From the NCBI GenBank assembly GCA_963931925.1, contig OZ007569.1:25708524-25772523 (forward strand): DNA of 64,000 bases, in the 5' to 3' direction. The translations under genes were made by a program, and so were the position numbers. This DNA comes from Onchidella celtica. Lineage: Eukaryota > Mollusca > Gastropoda > Systellommatophora > Onchidiidae. The notes under the pieces were generated by a model, which searched no databases, was not told the origin of the DNA, and was given only the letters and a program-made list of their open reading frames with translations. This document shows, piece by piece, positions 46,146 to 58,724 of the stretch (positions are counted from its first letter, which is position 1; the number at the start of each line of letters is the position of its first letter).

Positions 46146-49100
46146 ATGGTAAGGAGTAGGCCTACATTTTTTTTTTCAGCACCAACCTTTGTTTTCCTTC
46201 CTAACTTCGAGTTCGACCCTGTAGCCTGTACCGGCTGTGGCATTTAGCCTACTATAGGCCTGTATGACTCATTTGATAGTAGATAGGCCTAAATGGGATT
46301 TACGGACGAAGAATACACAGCGCTGCAAAACTGCGTGCAGGTCATTTAGGAGTGAAAGTCTAGATTCGTAAAGGAACCAGGTTCTATATTAGCAGAAATC
46401 CAATGAAAAACTACCCAAAAATGGCAAAATAGTGACAAAAGGGAAATTGACTTACAGTCTGGCACCAGATCTGCTGCTAAATGCATGGATTGCTGTCACG
46501 TTCACAGTATCACAGACTATTGCAGTCTTGTATTAGGGAGTCCAAACTGAACCGCTAAAAGGGCGAAATCCCGTTTTGGCATAGTTTTAGGCCAACATTA
46601 CTTACAAAATACAAGGCTATTACTGCTGTGTATTTATGTGAAACAGCATGTATCCTTCATCAGAATAAAGTTCAATCCTTCCTGTGACAGAATATACTTC
46701 CTTAAAATTGTTTAATGTCTTTAGCTGGGTGTTTTTATAGCTTGAAAAGGCCATAGTCTTGCCATTTTTGCTCTGAGCTGCGCGTACCAAATTGATCCCC
46801 TCGCAATAAAAGGTCGCAGCGTGTCGCATGTTTGAAAATATCTCACACAGAAAGTCATATAAATGAGGTATAATTCAATGTTATTTTTCATCGTGTTTTA
46901 AGTTGAAATTCCTTTAAAAATCATTTGTTGAAAGGTTTGTTGACTGCGAAACTGGCGGAAATTTGAATGGATCAGAATCAAAATTATATGTTAGTAAACT
47001 TCAGCCTTTGTATTATAAGGGGATGTCAAGATCAGACATGGGGTATGTTGCGGCGTGAAGTGCTGACTGTTTTTATAGACCCACCCAATGCTTGATTTCA
47101 TCACCTTTGTCCGACACTCAGTGCTAAGTCAATGGTGACACGGTCGACCTCCTTTTCAATTAAAAAAAAAAAAATTTAAGCATTATTTTTGTCTCCCTTA
47201 TGAGAGTTCACAAAACAATTGACATCGGATGAAATTTGGTGACTAAAAAACTTAAAATGAGATGCTTGTATTACATTTGTACCCCTCATAAAAAATTGAG
47301 CCTAATGTACATCCCCATGTCTTGTAAACCAAGAATTTTTTATGTCGTGACTCAATAAACCGTCATTTTATGGGCGGTCAAAGTTGGACTATTGTGCAAT
47401 TTGCAAAAGTAGCAAATTCAAGATGTTTTTTCACTTTTGAAAATGGCATAACTTTCAAAACCTTTAAGCCAGAATAATAAATTTGGTATCAAAATTCTTG
47501 GAAAAACAAGCTCCATCAGATTTGACAATAACCGGTGAGATAATTATGATAAAAAGTAAAAATCAGTTTGGACTATCTGCTCGTATCCTCTCGCAGCGTA
47601 GCTAGAGTAGAATTCCCAGCAGCAACCCAACCGACATCAAGTATGCACAAAGGAATGACACTGATCCTGCACAGATTGGCTGGTTATGACATTGCACCAG
47701 TGTTGGTTTGATATAGGAAGTCCACAGTAATCTTACCAACTGTATGGAAATCCGATACAAATCTAGAGACTCTTATGTCATATTGACTTTGGGATGCTGG
47801 CTGGGTATCCTTTCACAATATAGACAGAGTTTGGGGTTTCTAGAGGGATAGACATCACTTTTTTGTTCAGATAGGTGCCTAAAGATGAGCCACCAAAACA
47901 CTTGGGTGAAGTAAAAGCAGTAGTTGTAATTTATCATTTAGGGAGGAAATCATGTGTAGTGAAAACTTATCTTTGTGAAATATTTTCATTTCAGTCATCC
48001 AATGTGAGTGTCTGTGACATGTCACAAGAAGCGATTGATACTCTCAAGAAGTTCAAGCTGAGGAAGGAGAAAAATATAGCTGCTATTGTGTGTATGTATG
48101 TGTTATGTTCTTTGGTCAGCTTAAATTTACAAACCATGGTATTGTAGGGTTGCAGTGAAAAAAACACCCCAAAAGTTCTCACAGGCAGCAGGTACATAGT
48201 TACAGTGTATTTCAACTGTGTATGTCAGTTAGGCATGTCTGCTTTTAGCTACTAAACCTAGATATGTATACAGTCAACAGCTCAGTGGTCCTCCGAATAT
48301 TGTTACAATAAAATTATGTGATATTGTGCCTTGCGCTGGCACAAGTTCCTATATTATAGACGTAATATATTATAATAATATATAATGTTCAGTTCAAACA
48401 TTTCATCATAAAATGCTGCTGTCTTACAGTCATGATGTAGCACATAACTGTGCTGACTATATTATGTGAATTTCTGTTCAGGGGAAAGGAAGATTTATTG
48501 CAAACCCAACACTGATAAAATTATACTAAATGTTATGGAAACTATTACCAATTTGTTTTTGTTCAAATTCAAATGATCATTACACCATTTAGTCACCTTT
48601 CCCTAAGAATGTAGTACGGTAACTTAAATATTCGAAAAATCAATTTTTATACATGTGTATGTATGTTCAGTTACACTCAAAGCCACATTGAATGATATTG
48701 GTTCTAGACTCCTAAGCCGAAAAATAATCAAATAGTAAACTTTCAGGAAATCATCTTCATTTTACCAGTTGTAGTAAAATAAAACAGTTTTTTGCTTCTC
48801 CTGAAAAGTAGTCAAAATGAGGTACCACAGTTTTACTGAAGGGAGTGTCTATTCAGGCCACTACCTAGAGGCACCTAGCGGCCTGAATAGAGTAACGGTG
48901 GGGTGTTTTGTCTATTCGGGCCTCAAAGTAGTGGCCTGAACAGAGCTGGCCTTTAGGGAATGGTGACAATTTGTTTCCAACAGCATCCACAAATTTGATA
49001 ATACACAATAGTAAAATTCTTCTTCAGTTTAAATAGAACACTAAGAAGAAGAAATTTAATTCAAAGATCAGATGGAATTGAGAAATGCACAGTCTTTGAT

Positions 49101-52100
49101 GAACCTGAAAAATTGTGAATGTCATGTTCTTCTTTTCTTTTCTTTTTTTCTCTCAGTGAAAATTGAAAAAGCAAGTCTCAAGATTGTTATAGATGAAGTA
49201 CATGAGGTGAGATTTTCATGAATTTGTGCAGTATTTGTGACAATGTTTCATTTCTTGATTGATTTCTTATGCCCAGCATGTTAAGAGTACTATAACTTTA
49301 TAAGTCATTCCCTTCTCTGTCTGTTTTGAGCATAAAACAATTGGAGCTTTTGAGAATTGGAAAGGGGCAAAATCTAATGGGGACTTTGATGCAGGTTTAT
49401 CCTTATTGAAATGGAGCTATTTGATAAAATGATTGATGTAATATTTTCTCAGTCTCATCATATTTTCTGGTAGCCACTGAATTAAGATTTTCATTAGATA
49501 CCATACTTGTTTTATACTACAATAACAAACTGATATGAATTCATGTGCATGAATATGATCAAAGTGAACAGAATTACAATTTGTGAAAAAGCATTATGAA
49601 AATAAATATAAACTAGATGAGCTACCGGGCATTGCCCGGAATAAACAACCATGCCCCCCCCCCCCCCCCTCTCTCATAATAAAAGTAATAAACTACAGTC
49701 TTACTTCAGGACTCATGCGCACCAGAACACTACGCACCAAACTGAACGCTTGATACTTTTACTTTTTATGACATGCACGGTACTGTATATTACGAAACAA
49801 ACATGCAAAAATACAGATGTTACATAGTATTCAACATTGTCATTTTTTAAAAAGACATGCTCGAAGTAAACAACTTTTAATTATAGCCATCAGCTTCCTT
49901 ATCTCACTTGCCACCTTCCTGCCAAATTTAAGGCCTGAAGAGTGTATAGTTTGGTCAGTTAGTCATGCCAAAAGTTGCGAGTTACTGAAATATATAATAG
50001 ATATAAATGGCTGTAATTTAGCGCCAAGAGTAAAGGAGACTGCAGGTGTGTTAGGAAGATAGGCAGAAGGAGAAGGCAGTCTTGCAAGTAAGACTAGCCT
50101 TTCAGCTGCAGATTAAATCTGTACATTTTATAAAGGCCTTTTAGTCATTCTGCATCACTGGCCTTGTCGAGAAACTACAAAAGAGTGCAGGACCTAATTT
50201 TACAAGAGAGATGTGGTCTAGAGGCAAGGTGCTCGCCTCTCATGCCAAGGGTCCCGGGTTCTAAACCCGGGCAGTGCAGGCATGTTGGAAAGTGGATTTT
50301 TCTCATATTTTCAAGTCCCTGGTCCTATTGGGGGGTAGGATCGAGTAGTTCTTGGAAATTGGATTTTTCTCATATTTTCAAGTCCCTGGTCCTATTGGGG
50401 GGGTAGGATCGAGTACCTAGTCTTCTCGGATAAGGACAAAAAAATTCGGAGGGCCCGTGTGCACGTTGCGCACGTTAAAGATACCTTGGCAGTTGGAAAT
50501 CGTAAAGAGCAGGCCGAAAGGCCGCTGCCCGGGCAAAATTGAAATTAATAGATTAAAATTTATCCATATCATCTCCCCCCCCCCCCCCCCCCCCCCCCCC
50601 GCCAGAACAAGAAATAATAAAACAAGTAAAGTGAGGTGTAAATGCCAAGGGCAGCGAATCTCCTAAAATAAAGACCTCAAATCATTTTACAAGAGAGACA
50701 AACAGCTGTTTTACTGGAAATGTTGTCTGTACCTTATATATTTGTACAGTTTTAGTTACATGAATAAACACTTGAAATATCACACTCCCCCATTATTTAA
50801 GAGAAGAAGAAAAATCCTTCAAGGAGTTCAAAGAATATTTTTGCAAACAAGAGTTGTCGCCTGCAGGTGTGCAGGTACATGTTTGTTATTGTTTTTCCGT
50901 TTCATGATAGGGTCTGGGAATGTAATTCTATTCAAAGAGGTTTAACGTGATATTCATGTTTCTATCCAAAGGACATTGAGATATCTGACCTGCAAGAGGA
51001 GCTCCCTCCACAACAGCCTAGATATATCTGTCTGAGTTACGTACAGAAACATGATGACGGCAGAGTGTCATATCCTCTTGTCTTTATATTTGTCTCACCA
51101 CAAGGTAAGTATATATTTAGGTCAGAATTAGTGTTACTGTAATCGGTAAAGCTCAATTGTGAGCCATTCAGTTATGCTGTTTAGGAAGAGGGACGCTTAT
51201 CCAAACTAATTTCTGGAAAATGTGGTAGAAATGTTAATGAATAAATAATAGCATGTGGTAGTAATTTTAGTTTTCTGAATCCACAGGAAAGTTGAAAATG
51301 GTAACGAAGTAAAGTAGTAAAATCAGTCACAGTCATCACCAAGATAAACAATTATAGCTATCCTCTTCTCTTGTACCTGTATGTCCAATGTATTAAGGAA
51401 CATGATTGGTTATATCCTCTCAGGCTGTAGTCCAGAGCAACAAATGATGTATGCTGGATCAAAGTCCAAAGCAGTGAAGGATGGAGATTTTACAAAGGTA
51501 TTTTGTTTAAATAAATGCACAATGGGAGGATGTAGTGATTTAATAACAGAAGTAGTTTCTTAAAATAATACACAATACATAATTCAATGTATCCTTTTTT
51601 TATATATATTATAAAGATTTCTGCCTGAACAATTCTGTTTCATTGATGGCCAAATTAATGCTGAAGTTAAATATTTGACGAAGTTAAATTAGTTAAATTA
51701 TATTAAGTAATATCTACATAAACAGCTCGAGTGTAATAACATACAGCAAAGCTTTATTAACATGCAGTCTTTTCTCTTGTATTTTTTGCCATATTTTAAC
51801 TACAAACTTAGAGTTAGAGGTTACAACAGCACATTCACATTATCATTATTTTGGGAAGGTATGGTTTGTCCACAGCACAGTCAAGTGGTTAAAACACATG
51901 TATTAACTATTAGTAGGTAGTCCAAACTGCCCCGCTAAAAGGGCCAAATCCCGTTTTGGCATAATTTTAGGCCAACATTACAAGGCTATCACTGCTGTGT
52001 ATTTATGTGAAACGGCATGTATTCCACATCAAAATAAAGTTCAATCCTTCCTCTGACAGAATGTACTTTCTTTTGTATTGTTTAATGTGTTAAGCTGTGT

Positions 52101-53009
52101 GTTTTTATAGCTTGAACAGGACATAGTCTTGCCGTTTTCGCGCTGATCTGCACGTACCGAATTGACCCCCTCGTAACAAAGGGTCGCAGCGCGTCGTGCC
52201 GATGTAGCGCACGTGTTTGAAAATAACTCACATAGAAAGCCAGATAAATGAGGTTTAATTATATGTATTTTTCATCCTGTTTTAAGTTGAAATTCCTTTA
52301 AAAATCGTTTGTTGAAAAGTTTGTTGATCGAGAAACTGGTGGAAACTTTAATAGATCAGGATCAAAATTATACGTAAATGAATCTCAGCCTTTATATTTT
52401 CAGGATGTGTGAAAATTAGACTTAGGGCATGTTTCGGCACAAAGCGCCAACTGTTTTTATAGACCCACCCAATGCTTAATTTCGTCACCTTTTTCTGACA
52501 CTCAGTGCTAAGTCAATGGCTACGCGGTTGACCTAATTTTCAATTAAAAAAAAATAAAAACATTATTTTTGTCTCCCTTGTAAGAGTTCACACAAAATTG
52601 AGGTCGGATGAAGTTTGATGACTAAAAAAAGTAAAATAAGATGCTTGTACCAACTTTGTACATCTCGAAAAAAATTGAGCGTGATGTACACCCCCTTGAC
52701 TTGGAAACTGATAATTTTTAATGCTGTGACTCAATAAACAGTCATTTTATGGGCGGTCAAAGTTGGACTAATGTGCAATCTGCAAAAGGTAGCAAATTCG
52801 AGGTGTTTTTTCACTCTTGAAAATGCCATAACTTTCAAACCCTTTGAGCCAGAATGACAAATTTGGTAAAAATCAGTTTGGACTACCTACTGTTAGCAGC
52901 GGTAATATCAATGAAATTGTTTTATTCTGTCCTTCAGGTGATAGAACTGCGGAGTCTTGATGATCTCACAGAAGAAACTGTATTGGAGAAGCTCAAGCTG
53001 TTTAAGTAG
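46146..53009 (+). CDS. GMFB: Glia maturation factor (GMFB/GMFG-type), six exons
   Basis: Exons: 46146..46148 (ATG only), 47995..48091, 49157..49206, 50972..51104, 51424..51497, 52938..53009; 429 nt, 142 aa, the length of human GMFB. All phases agree. The protein is one ADF-homology domain: VCDMSQEAIDTLKKFKLRKE near the N-terminus, EELPPQQPRYICLSY, HDDGRVSYPLVFIFVSP, then GCSPEQQMMYAGSKSK (near-identical to the vertebrate PVGCKPEQQMMYAGSK region) and a final LRSLDDLTEETVLEKLKLF. Family role: binds the Arp2/3 complex, prunes branched actin and blocks new branching; it does not bind actin strongly. It acts in the cytoplasm and cell cortex. The vertebrate B/G split cannot be applied here; this is a single invertebrate GMF. 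Confidence 0.95.
46537..47576. mobile_element. ~1-kb terminal-inverted-repeat element, copy 1 (GMFB intron 1)
   Basis: Starts AGTCCAAACTGAACCGC and ends AATCAGTTTGGACTA, inverted ends of about 12 bp. Alignable along its length with 51914..52889 (CGAAATCCCGTTTTGGCATA, TGTATTTATGTGAAAC, TTTTATAGACCCACCCAATG, GGGCGGTCAAAGTTGGACTA). No long ORF; non-autonomous DNA transposon of unknown family. Confidence 0.85.
48592..48967. mobile_element. MITE family B copy with a nested hairpin (GMFB intron 2)
   Basis: Starts GTCACCTTTCCCTAAGAATG and ends TTTAGGGAATGGTGAC. Internal blocks as in other family B copies. Interrupted near its right end by a 116-bp insert (48836..48951). Confidence 0.82.
48836..48951. 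mobile_element. 116-bp hairpin element nested in MITE B
   Basis: Flanked by TTTA on both sides (48832..48835 and 48952..48955). Contains inverted blocks TATTCAGGCCACTAC and GTAGTGGCCTGAACA plus an inner GGCCTGAATAG. The interrupted MITE reads correctly when it is removed. Confidence 0.72.
49613..50080 (+). repeat. Interspersed repeat starting CTAGATGAGCTACCGGGCAT
   Basis: Starts with CTAGATGAGCTACCGGGCAT then TGCCCGG, a head motif resembling a repeat widespread in animals (CTAGCTGACCCGGC.. type), followed by a poly-C run at about 49655..49671 and a body with CACCTTCCTGCCAAATTTAA. I do not assign the class. Confidence 0.45.
50209..50685 (+). mobile_element. tRNA-derived SINE, copy 2, with internal tandem duplication (GMFB intron 3)
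   Basis: The head has an A-box-like TGGTCTAGAGGCAAGG and B-box-like GGGTTCTAAACCC. The body shares TAGGATCGAGTACCTAGTCT, TTAAAGATACCTTGGCA and CGCTGCCCGGGCAAAATT with the other copies; the end is AAATGCCAAGGGCAG.GAATC.TCCTA. About 67 bp (from TTGGAAA.TGGATTTTTCTC) occurs twice in tandem at about 50284..50417. A poly-C run lies at 50574..50600. Confidence 0.85.
51914..52889. mobile_element. ~1-kb terminal-inverted-repeat element, copy 2 (GMFB intron 5)
   Basis: Starts TAGGTAGTCCAAACTG and ends CAGTTTGGACTACCTA, a perfect 16-bp inverted end. Same family and same orientation as 46537..47576. Its right end is 48 bp upstream of GMFB exon 6. Confidence 0.88.
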
Positions 53010-56000
53010 AGACATTCCACTGTGTGCGGCGTTTTTTTTGGGGCTTTTTTTTAACTTGGGCAAGACCTCAGCATGTTAACCATATTCAGGCTTATTGATG
53101 GTTTGTGTGTTTTGAATGGCAATGATTTTAGCGTTGAGTGCAATCACTACCTGTATTATTAACTCTGGTTGTATCCAGGTTCAGGGCTTATAGTACTCAT
53201 AAAACAAATATTTGTAGGAGATTCAAGGAGGTTCTCCTTGGAAATTTTTCCACATTGTAGGGGGATCTAAAAACATTTTTGGAATATAGTACACATTCAA
53301 ACACATCATCCAGTATTTTAGTGCGAAGTATTCACATTTCTGTTCCATTAATTCATTTTGTGGGAGCAAAAATACTGAACCCCTTGTGAAATCATAATTT
53401 GTGTCTTCCCAGAGGTGGATAGAAATAGCTACAGGCTGAAAGTTCTAGGAGTTCCTAAGAGAAAAAGTAGGAGATTTTAGGAGAGATTTCTCACAGCTTC
53501 TAGTAGTTTCTAGAATGCTATAAGCCCCGATCTAGAAGAATTCTAGAATTCCGAAGAAGTTTGTATTGAGATAATTTCTGATACATTCCTTTTGCTTGAA
53601 TAGAGAAATGTGTAGCATTGTTGAAAAGTGGGTGTGGAAGGTGAGATTGGGGAAGGGAAATTCCTTTAGATCTAAACAAAATTTTGTCCTGTGGTAATAT
53701 AACTGCTATGAGTCCAAATCTGGCATATTCAAAATCACATTGGTGGTAGTACAAACACAATGGAGGGATAATTTTGGTGTAAGCAAGCACGGAAGTGACC
53801 AAAATAATTTGTTTATTCCTCGCCTGTGAACAGTTACATTTTGGACATATATGACAGTGATATTACCAGGTGGAAAAATGATAGGAGAAAAATCTAGTTG
53901 TGTCACATCTGAATAGTTTCCTGTGTGTGTTTAAATCCTTCCTGTTTGTGTGAATCATCTAGTCTGATGTGGTCCACAGCTGAAGTCTTTGCCCTTTGTA
54001 CATAGTCACAGATAATCTTGACAATGACATAATGTGAGATAAAGAGTTGGAGTGCAGTGTTTCTCTTAAACCACAGTTGTACTTGGGAGCTGGACTGAAT
54101 GTCCCAATCAAAATAATCCTTCAGGAGATCTATACACACATTCAGCTGCAGCCTCAGCATATGCAGATTTTTAAGTGATTCACCCTTGTGAAGTACTTAG
54201 AAGACCTGGTCCTCCCTCAGGCTTGACCGCAAGCCACTCCTAGCAGTAGCCAGAAAATGGTTTATGAATCCTGCATTACAAATTCGAAACCAAGGGTAGA
54301 GTAGAGATAAAAGCTGTGCAACATTTAGTGTCCGTTGCAAAGTGAGGTCAAAACTTGTCCAGAATGTATTCTAGAGAATTCAGTAATCTGCTTATATGGG
54401 AGTGAATCAGTTACAATATGTCTGAATTTACAAACAGCAACCAGTTTGCACAAAAAAGGAAATTGTGTAATTGTCTACATGCACACATGCATATTCTTTG
54501 TACTAAAATTTTTTTTACCAGTTTTGACATTCAAATAAGAACAATATCCGTTTCCTTAGAAAGTACGAGTTTTTTAAACTTTTTAATGAAACCATCACAA
54601 TGTTTACTTGTATTTTAAAATATGAGGTGTCCCTCACTACTGACAGTGCGTGTAAAGATCTTTTAAATGTTTTTTTGTAGAGTTCATATAGACCTCAAAG
54701 AATTCTGTTTTGTTCAGAATATCAGCAGTACATTCGTGTATTTTCAGTGTGATTGACAAAGGCAACACAGCATTTTGCTCTGTATACAGTGAGAATTAAC
54801 TGTGAGACCAGTAATCCCAAAGTGGTTGATTTAAAATGCTCGCAGTAATAAAACAGAAAGTATTAGGAAATAAGATTGTAAAAATTGCATTATTTTTTGT
54901 CTTTTTTTTTGTTTTGATTTGTCTTTGATTGACAGTACATGTGCTGCTATTTCCTTGACATGTACACCCAAATGCTGATAACTTACAAAGCTTGGTGCCT
55001 TTGCTATTTTGCTACACATAGAAATGTTTTTTTAAATCTGATTTCAGATTTCAACTCTTGAAAGGCCATTTAGAAATTAAAGAAATTATTCTAAAAGCAA
55101 ACTTCCTCCATTAAAAGGAGAAAAGAGCCTTCGAATATCAAGTGCCTTTTTTAAATTTCCTGCTTAATTCATTTCCTCGAACTTGATATGCATTGTGGAC
55201 CTGTTGGTTTGAAGTACAAAATCTAGGGCAGCACCCAGATTCATAACCTGGGTCTGACCCAGCACCCATAGAATGTAAGAAAGGAAAGGATCTATGACCT
55301 CTCTCTCTCCCAAGAGTTTTAATTGTTATTTTTCATAACTCGGCAGAAAAAAAGCTTTTAAAGATTTTGATATTCATTTAGTGTAATTGATTTTATTAAA
55401 AGATTCTGCCAATCTCCCAAACTTTGGAATAAACAGTAAAAGAAAAAAAAAAGTACCCAATCCGTTTCATGGAAAAATATGGAATGTTTGAGGCAACTGC
55501 AAGCTTGGTCTAGCGTGAAGGGATGCTGCATTGTTTCACTAAGCAGAGATGCAATGCTTGCTTCAGACACTATGATTCTGTCGTCACCATAATGAAATTA
55601 TACAGACTCTGTAAAGATTAAGATCTGTAATTTTGATATCCAAACATCAAATTTTGAAAAATGAATTGCATCACTGCTGATATTTAGTTCCAACGTTTAA
55701 ATATTCAGTTATTGGGAGAATACAGTCGCATTCAAAATTGGCAGATCATTTCAGGGATGTAATTGGCCTTTTAGTAATCGCAAACAAACGGTACAAATAA
55801 TTGTTGTGTGACATGGCTGTAGTGAACCAGAAAGGGTTTCCTTCTTTAGAAAGGGATAAAACTCAGACAAAAAGAAGCAGATGAAATTTAGGAGTAAATT
55901 CTGATAATTTTATTTCCTTCCTTTGCTAAGCTATTTCCTAACTAAATTTTTGGCTTCCTCTAGCATCTTTGATTGTTTTAATCTTGATAATGTAATGAGT

Positions 56001-56418
56001 GTTCATCCTAGTCCTTCCACAGAATGTAATATAGCCATTTTTTCAATTTTTGCTTTCCGACTGTTAGTACTGTGGGTAGTATGCTCCTCCAGCATTATGT
56101 TGACATGTACATTGGTCCTCTGTTTTTTTTATTTTTTTAATTCCTGGTTCACGGTTCTTTTACCTCTTTTTTGGTACTCGTAATTTGTCCATACTTGACA
56201 GAATTTGCCCTTACAAGTAAAAGGGACCTACTGGTTTACAATGAGGTATGCTGAAAATCATGTGTACACATGTTCGTTCTTTTGTCAGCAGTAAGAGAAT
56301 GAAGCTGTCAAGTGGATTCATAATCCTGTGCTGTGCTAGTTATTTTATCAGTAGGGAAACGTTGTCTTTATGTTCATTATGGGTGCCCTTTGTTTTTTCT
56401 AATAAGAAAACTAAGCTC

Positions 56419-56669
56419 AATTTAACTGACTCACCATAATAAGCCCCCCTGAATTGGTTCATCCAAAAAATGACCACTTCAATACTATCTGAAAATCATA
56501 CGGAGAAATTAGTATTCTTTGTTAAATTACCAACGATTTGGCATTTTACCACATCTTTTTAAAGTTCCTATGCAGCCATATTAGTTATTATTGGCCATCA
56601 TCTTTCATAGAGGGCAATACGAGAACTCTTGTTCTCTGAAAGAAACTGGCTGGAAGTAAATCAGTTAAC
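56419..56669. mobile_element. TTAA-type MITE family G
   Basis: Starts TTTAACTGACTCACCATAAT and ends GTAAATCAGTTAAC; inverted ends next to TTAA. A partial copy is at 34798..34925. Non-coding. Confidence 0.65.
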
Positions 56670-56707
56670 ATTCCATGACGAGTGGCATAGCATTGTATGT
56701 GAGCTCT

Positions 56708-56935
56708 TTAACCCTCGAGGCCCCATGTATCACCAGTGATACACAGAATTTTATCACTCTCCTGCAGTTCCCACAAGAACTCACAGCGAGAAAAGTTATT
56801 TTTAGTAATTTCATCAGTGTACACTAAATCAATCAAATGATCGTGAAAACCCCTTAGTTATGCCGCTGCAAACAAATCTCATGAAATTGGAATTTTCCCA
56901 CAAAGCAGAAATGGGGATGGGGCCGAGAGGATTAA
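56708..56935. mobile_element. TTAA-type MITE family F, copy 2
   Basis: Starts TTTAACCCTCGAGGCCCCAT and ends GGGGCCGAGAGGATTAA. Matches the copy at 36188..36405 in internal order (GATACACA, CTGCAGTTCCCA, AAAAGTTATTTTTA). Confidence 0.75.
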
Positions 56936-57847
56936 GAGAATAGCCATGTCTGAACATCTTTCATTTTATCTGTATGATTTTCTCTGTATAAATATCTGTT
57001 CAATCATTTAAGTTCTCATGAGATGAGCACCTGTCACTGGAACTGAAAGATATCACTTAATCATATGGTATACTTAGAAAACTTTGCATAGAATCCAAAT
57101 GGGCCGGGCAAGGGGACCAAGAAAGGCTCAACTAAATTCATGTAAAGCACAGTTTGACATTAACCCAGATATCAGTCCAGTAGAAGAGCTGAAAATGCCA
57201 ATCAAAGTGTACTGTTGGAACACAATAATTCAGTAACGTTAGTCGAAGAATGAATGAATAATGAGTTAGTATTTAACCTGTGTGGTGGTGATAGGATCTT
57301 AAAGGACCCGAGGGCAACTTCAAACTGCTGTAATTCTGCAGAGAATTCCTTATCCGATTTGAAATTTTATGACTTTTTCCAAAAATTCATTTTACCTTAA
57401 ACTTCCAAACAAAAGTCAATGAATTTGAATTTCACTGGTCAGTTGCTATGCGACCATCAAGTTCTGACCGCTAACCCTTTTCAATGGTGATCAGGTAGTG
57501 TTAGATCCAAGCACTGACTATTAAAAGCCATTGGTAATTAGATCACATAAGACGCAATCATTGGATCATTTAATGAAAATCATTCAGCCCCATACTGGAG
57601 TGAAAACCAACTATGTAGCCATGTCTACCATGTTCACACACAAGTTTGTTATACATAATTCTTTTTAGACCAGATCCCTTCAGTCAGTACCTATCAACTC
57701 ATGTAAAACACTCTTGTTACAGGAACTGGATTCTTATACATTGGCACGGTTCTGTAAACATCTACACATATATGTATATTAAAGTGTAATACAAATAAAT
57801 TTGCTGTTGTCTTTAATGTATGTGTGTTTTCCGTTCTAACTTATGAA

Positions 57848-58017
57848 ATAACACACGAAATCAATAGTTCAAGGTGTGCTGAGATATTTTGGTGGGAAGA
57901 TATTATCACACAATATTTACATTTTGCACCATACATTATAAATGCAGCAGATGTGATGCTGCACAGAATTTAGCAGCTGTCACAGTCTCATAATACATTG
58001 CAGCAGACTTCTCATTC
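57848..58017. repeat. Direct repeat H, copy 1 (pair with 58321..58505)
   Basis: Matches 58321..58505 (AACACA.GAAATCA, GTTCAAGG, TTTACATTTTG, CTGTCACAG.CTCATA). A family B MITE (58085..58319) lies between the two copies. Confidence 0.65.
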
Positions 58018-58084
58018 TGTTGAGTCACAGGCTGTATGTGATGTCAGTATTTAAAAAAAGAAAAAAAAAACAGAACTTTATATC

Positions 58085-58319
58085 GTCACTACTCTAACTG
58101 TAGTATTTGGTTTTGGCTACTTTTCAGGAGAAGCAAAAAACTGTTTTATTCTAGGGCAGCTGGTCTGGTAACAACAAATTTTTGAAAGTTCGTTATTCGA
58201 TTATTTGTTGGCTTAGGAGTCTTTTACCAAGATCATTAAAATTCGATGCGGCTTTGAAAGTACTTGATTATGTATCAAATGGATTTTAAAAATTTTGACA
58301 ACCTTAATGAACAGTGACA
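58085..58319. mobile_element. MITE family B, diverged copy
   Basis: Starts GTCACTACTCTAACTGTAGT; contains GGCTACTTTTCAGGAGAAGC, GGCTTAGGAGTCTT and GATGCGGCTTTGAAAGTAC. The right end is degenerate (ends near AACAGTGAC). Confidence 0.65.
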
Positions 58320-58320
58320 A

Positions 58321-58505
58321 AACAACACAGGAAATCAGTGGTTCAAGGCATGCTGAGAAATTATGATGGGAAGATAATTTGATATTATCTTGGGAAAATT
58401 TACATTTTGATCCATAGCCCGCTATACAGTTAGTAAATGCAATGCTGAACAGAATTTTGTGACAACGACCATCTGTCACAGCCTCATATCGTCGGTTGAA
58501 ATCTC
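58321..58505. repeat. Direct repeat H, copy 2
   Basis: See 57848..58017; same blocks in the same order with substitutions. Confidence 0.65.
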
Positions 58506-58549
58506 ATTAAACCTAAATTTAAAAGTATATTACATATATAATTATACAT

Positions 58550-58695
58550 AAAAAGCTGTAGTTGAGTAGGGAACACAGTATTTGCTCTATTTGCCTTCCT
58601 AATTAGCCACGGTCCCCTATCAAGAGTCTCTGCTCTGAGGCTGGGTTTAACAAGGTTCCAATAGCCAACCGACAGTATTCACTTGTATGAGATTG
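58550..58695. mobile_element. MITE family A, partial copy
   Basis: Core AAAAGCTGTAGTTGAGTAGG and CCTAATTAGCCACG, right end GTTTAACAAGGTTCCAATAG then CCAACC. The left inverted end is missing. Confidence 0.7.
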
Positions 58696-58724
58696 CAGCA
58701 GACTCTCATTTTGTAGAGGGAAGA

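Larger units (their letters stand above)
53010..57799 (+). other. GMFB 3' UTR and downstream sequence
   Basis: Follows the GMFB stop. Candidate AATAAA signals occur at 54847..54852, about 55426 and 57794..57799; the last is followed by a GT-rich stretch (GTATGTGTGTTTTCC), the best-looking polyadenylation site, but I cannot say how far the transcript goes. Contains two MITEs (56419, 56708). Open - strand frames at 53903..54366 are split by a TAA and not recognised. Confidence 0.45.

Noticed and set aside
53903..54366. - strand frame of about 160 codons broken by one TAA, coding-like in appearance downstream of GMFB
   Set aside because: No family recognised and no further exons found upstream; open frames of this size occur by chance elsewhere in the window. 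A homology search would settle it.
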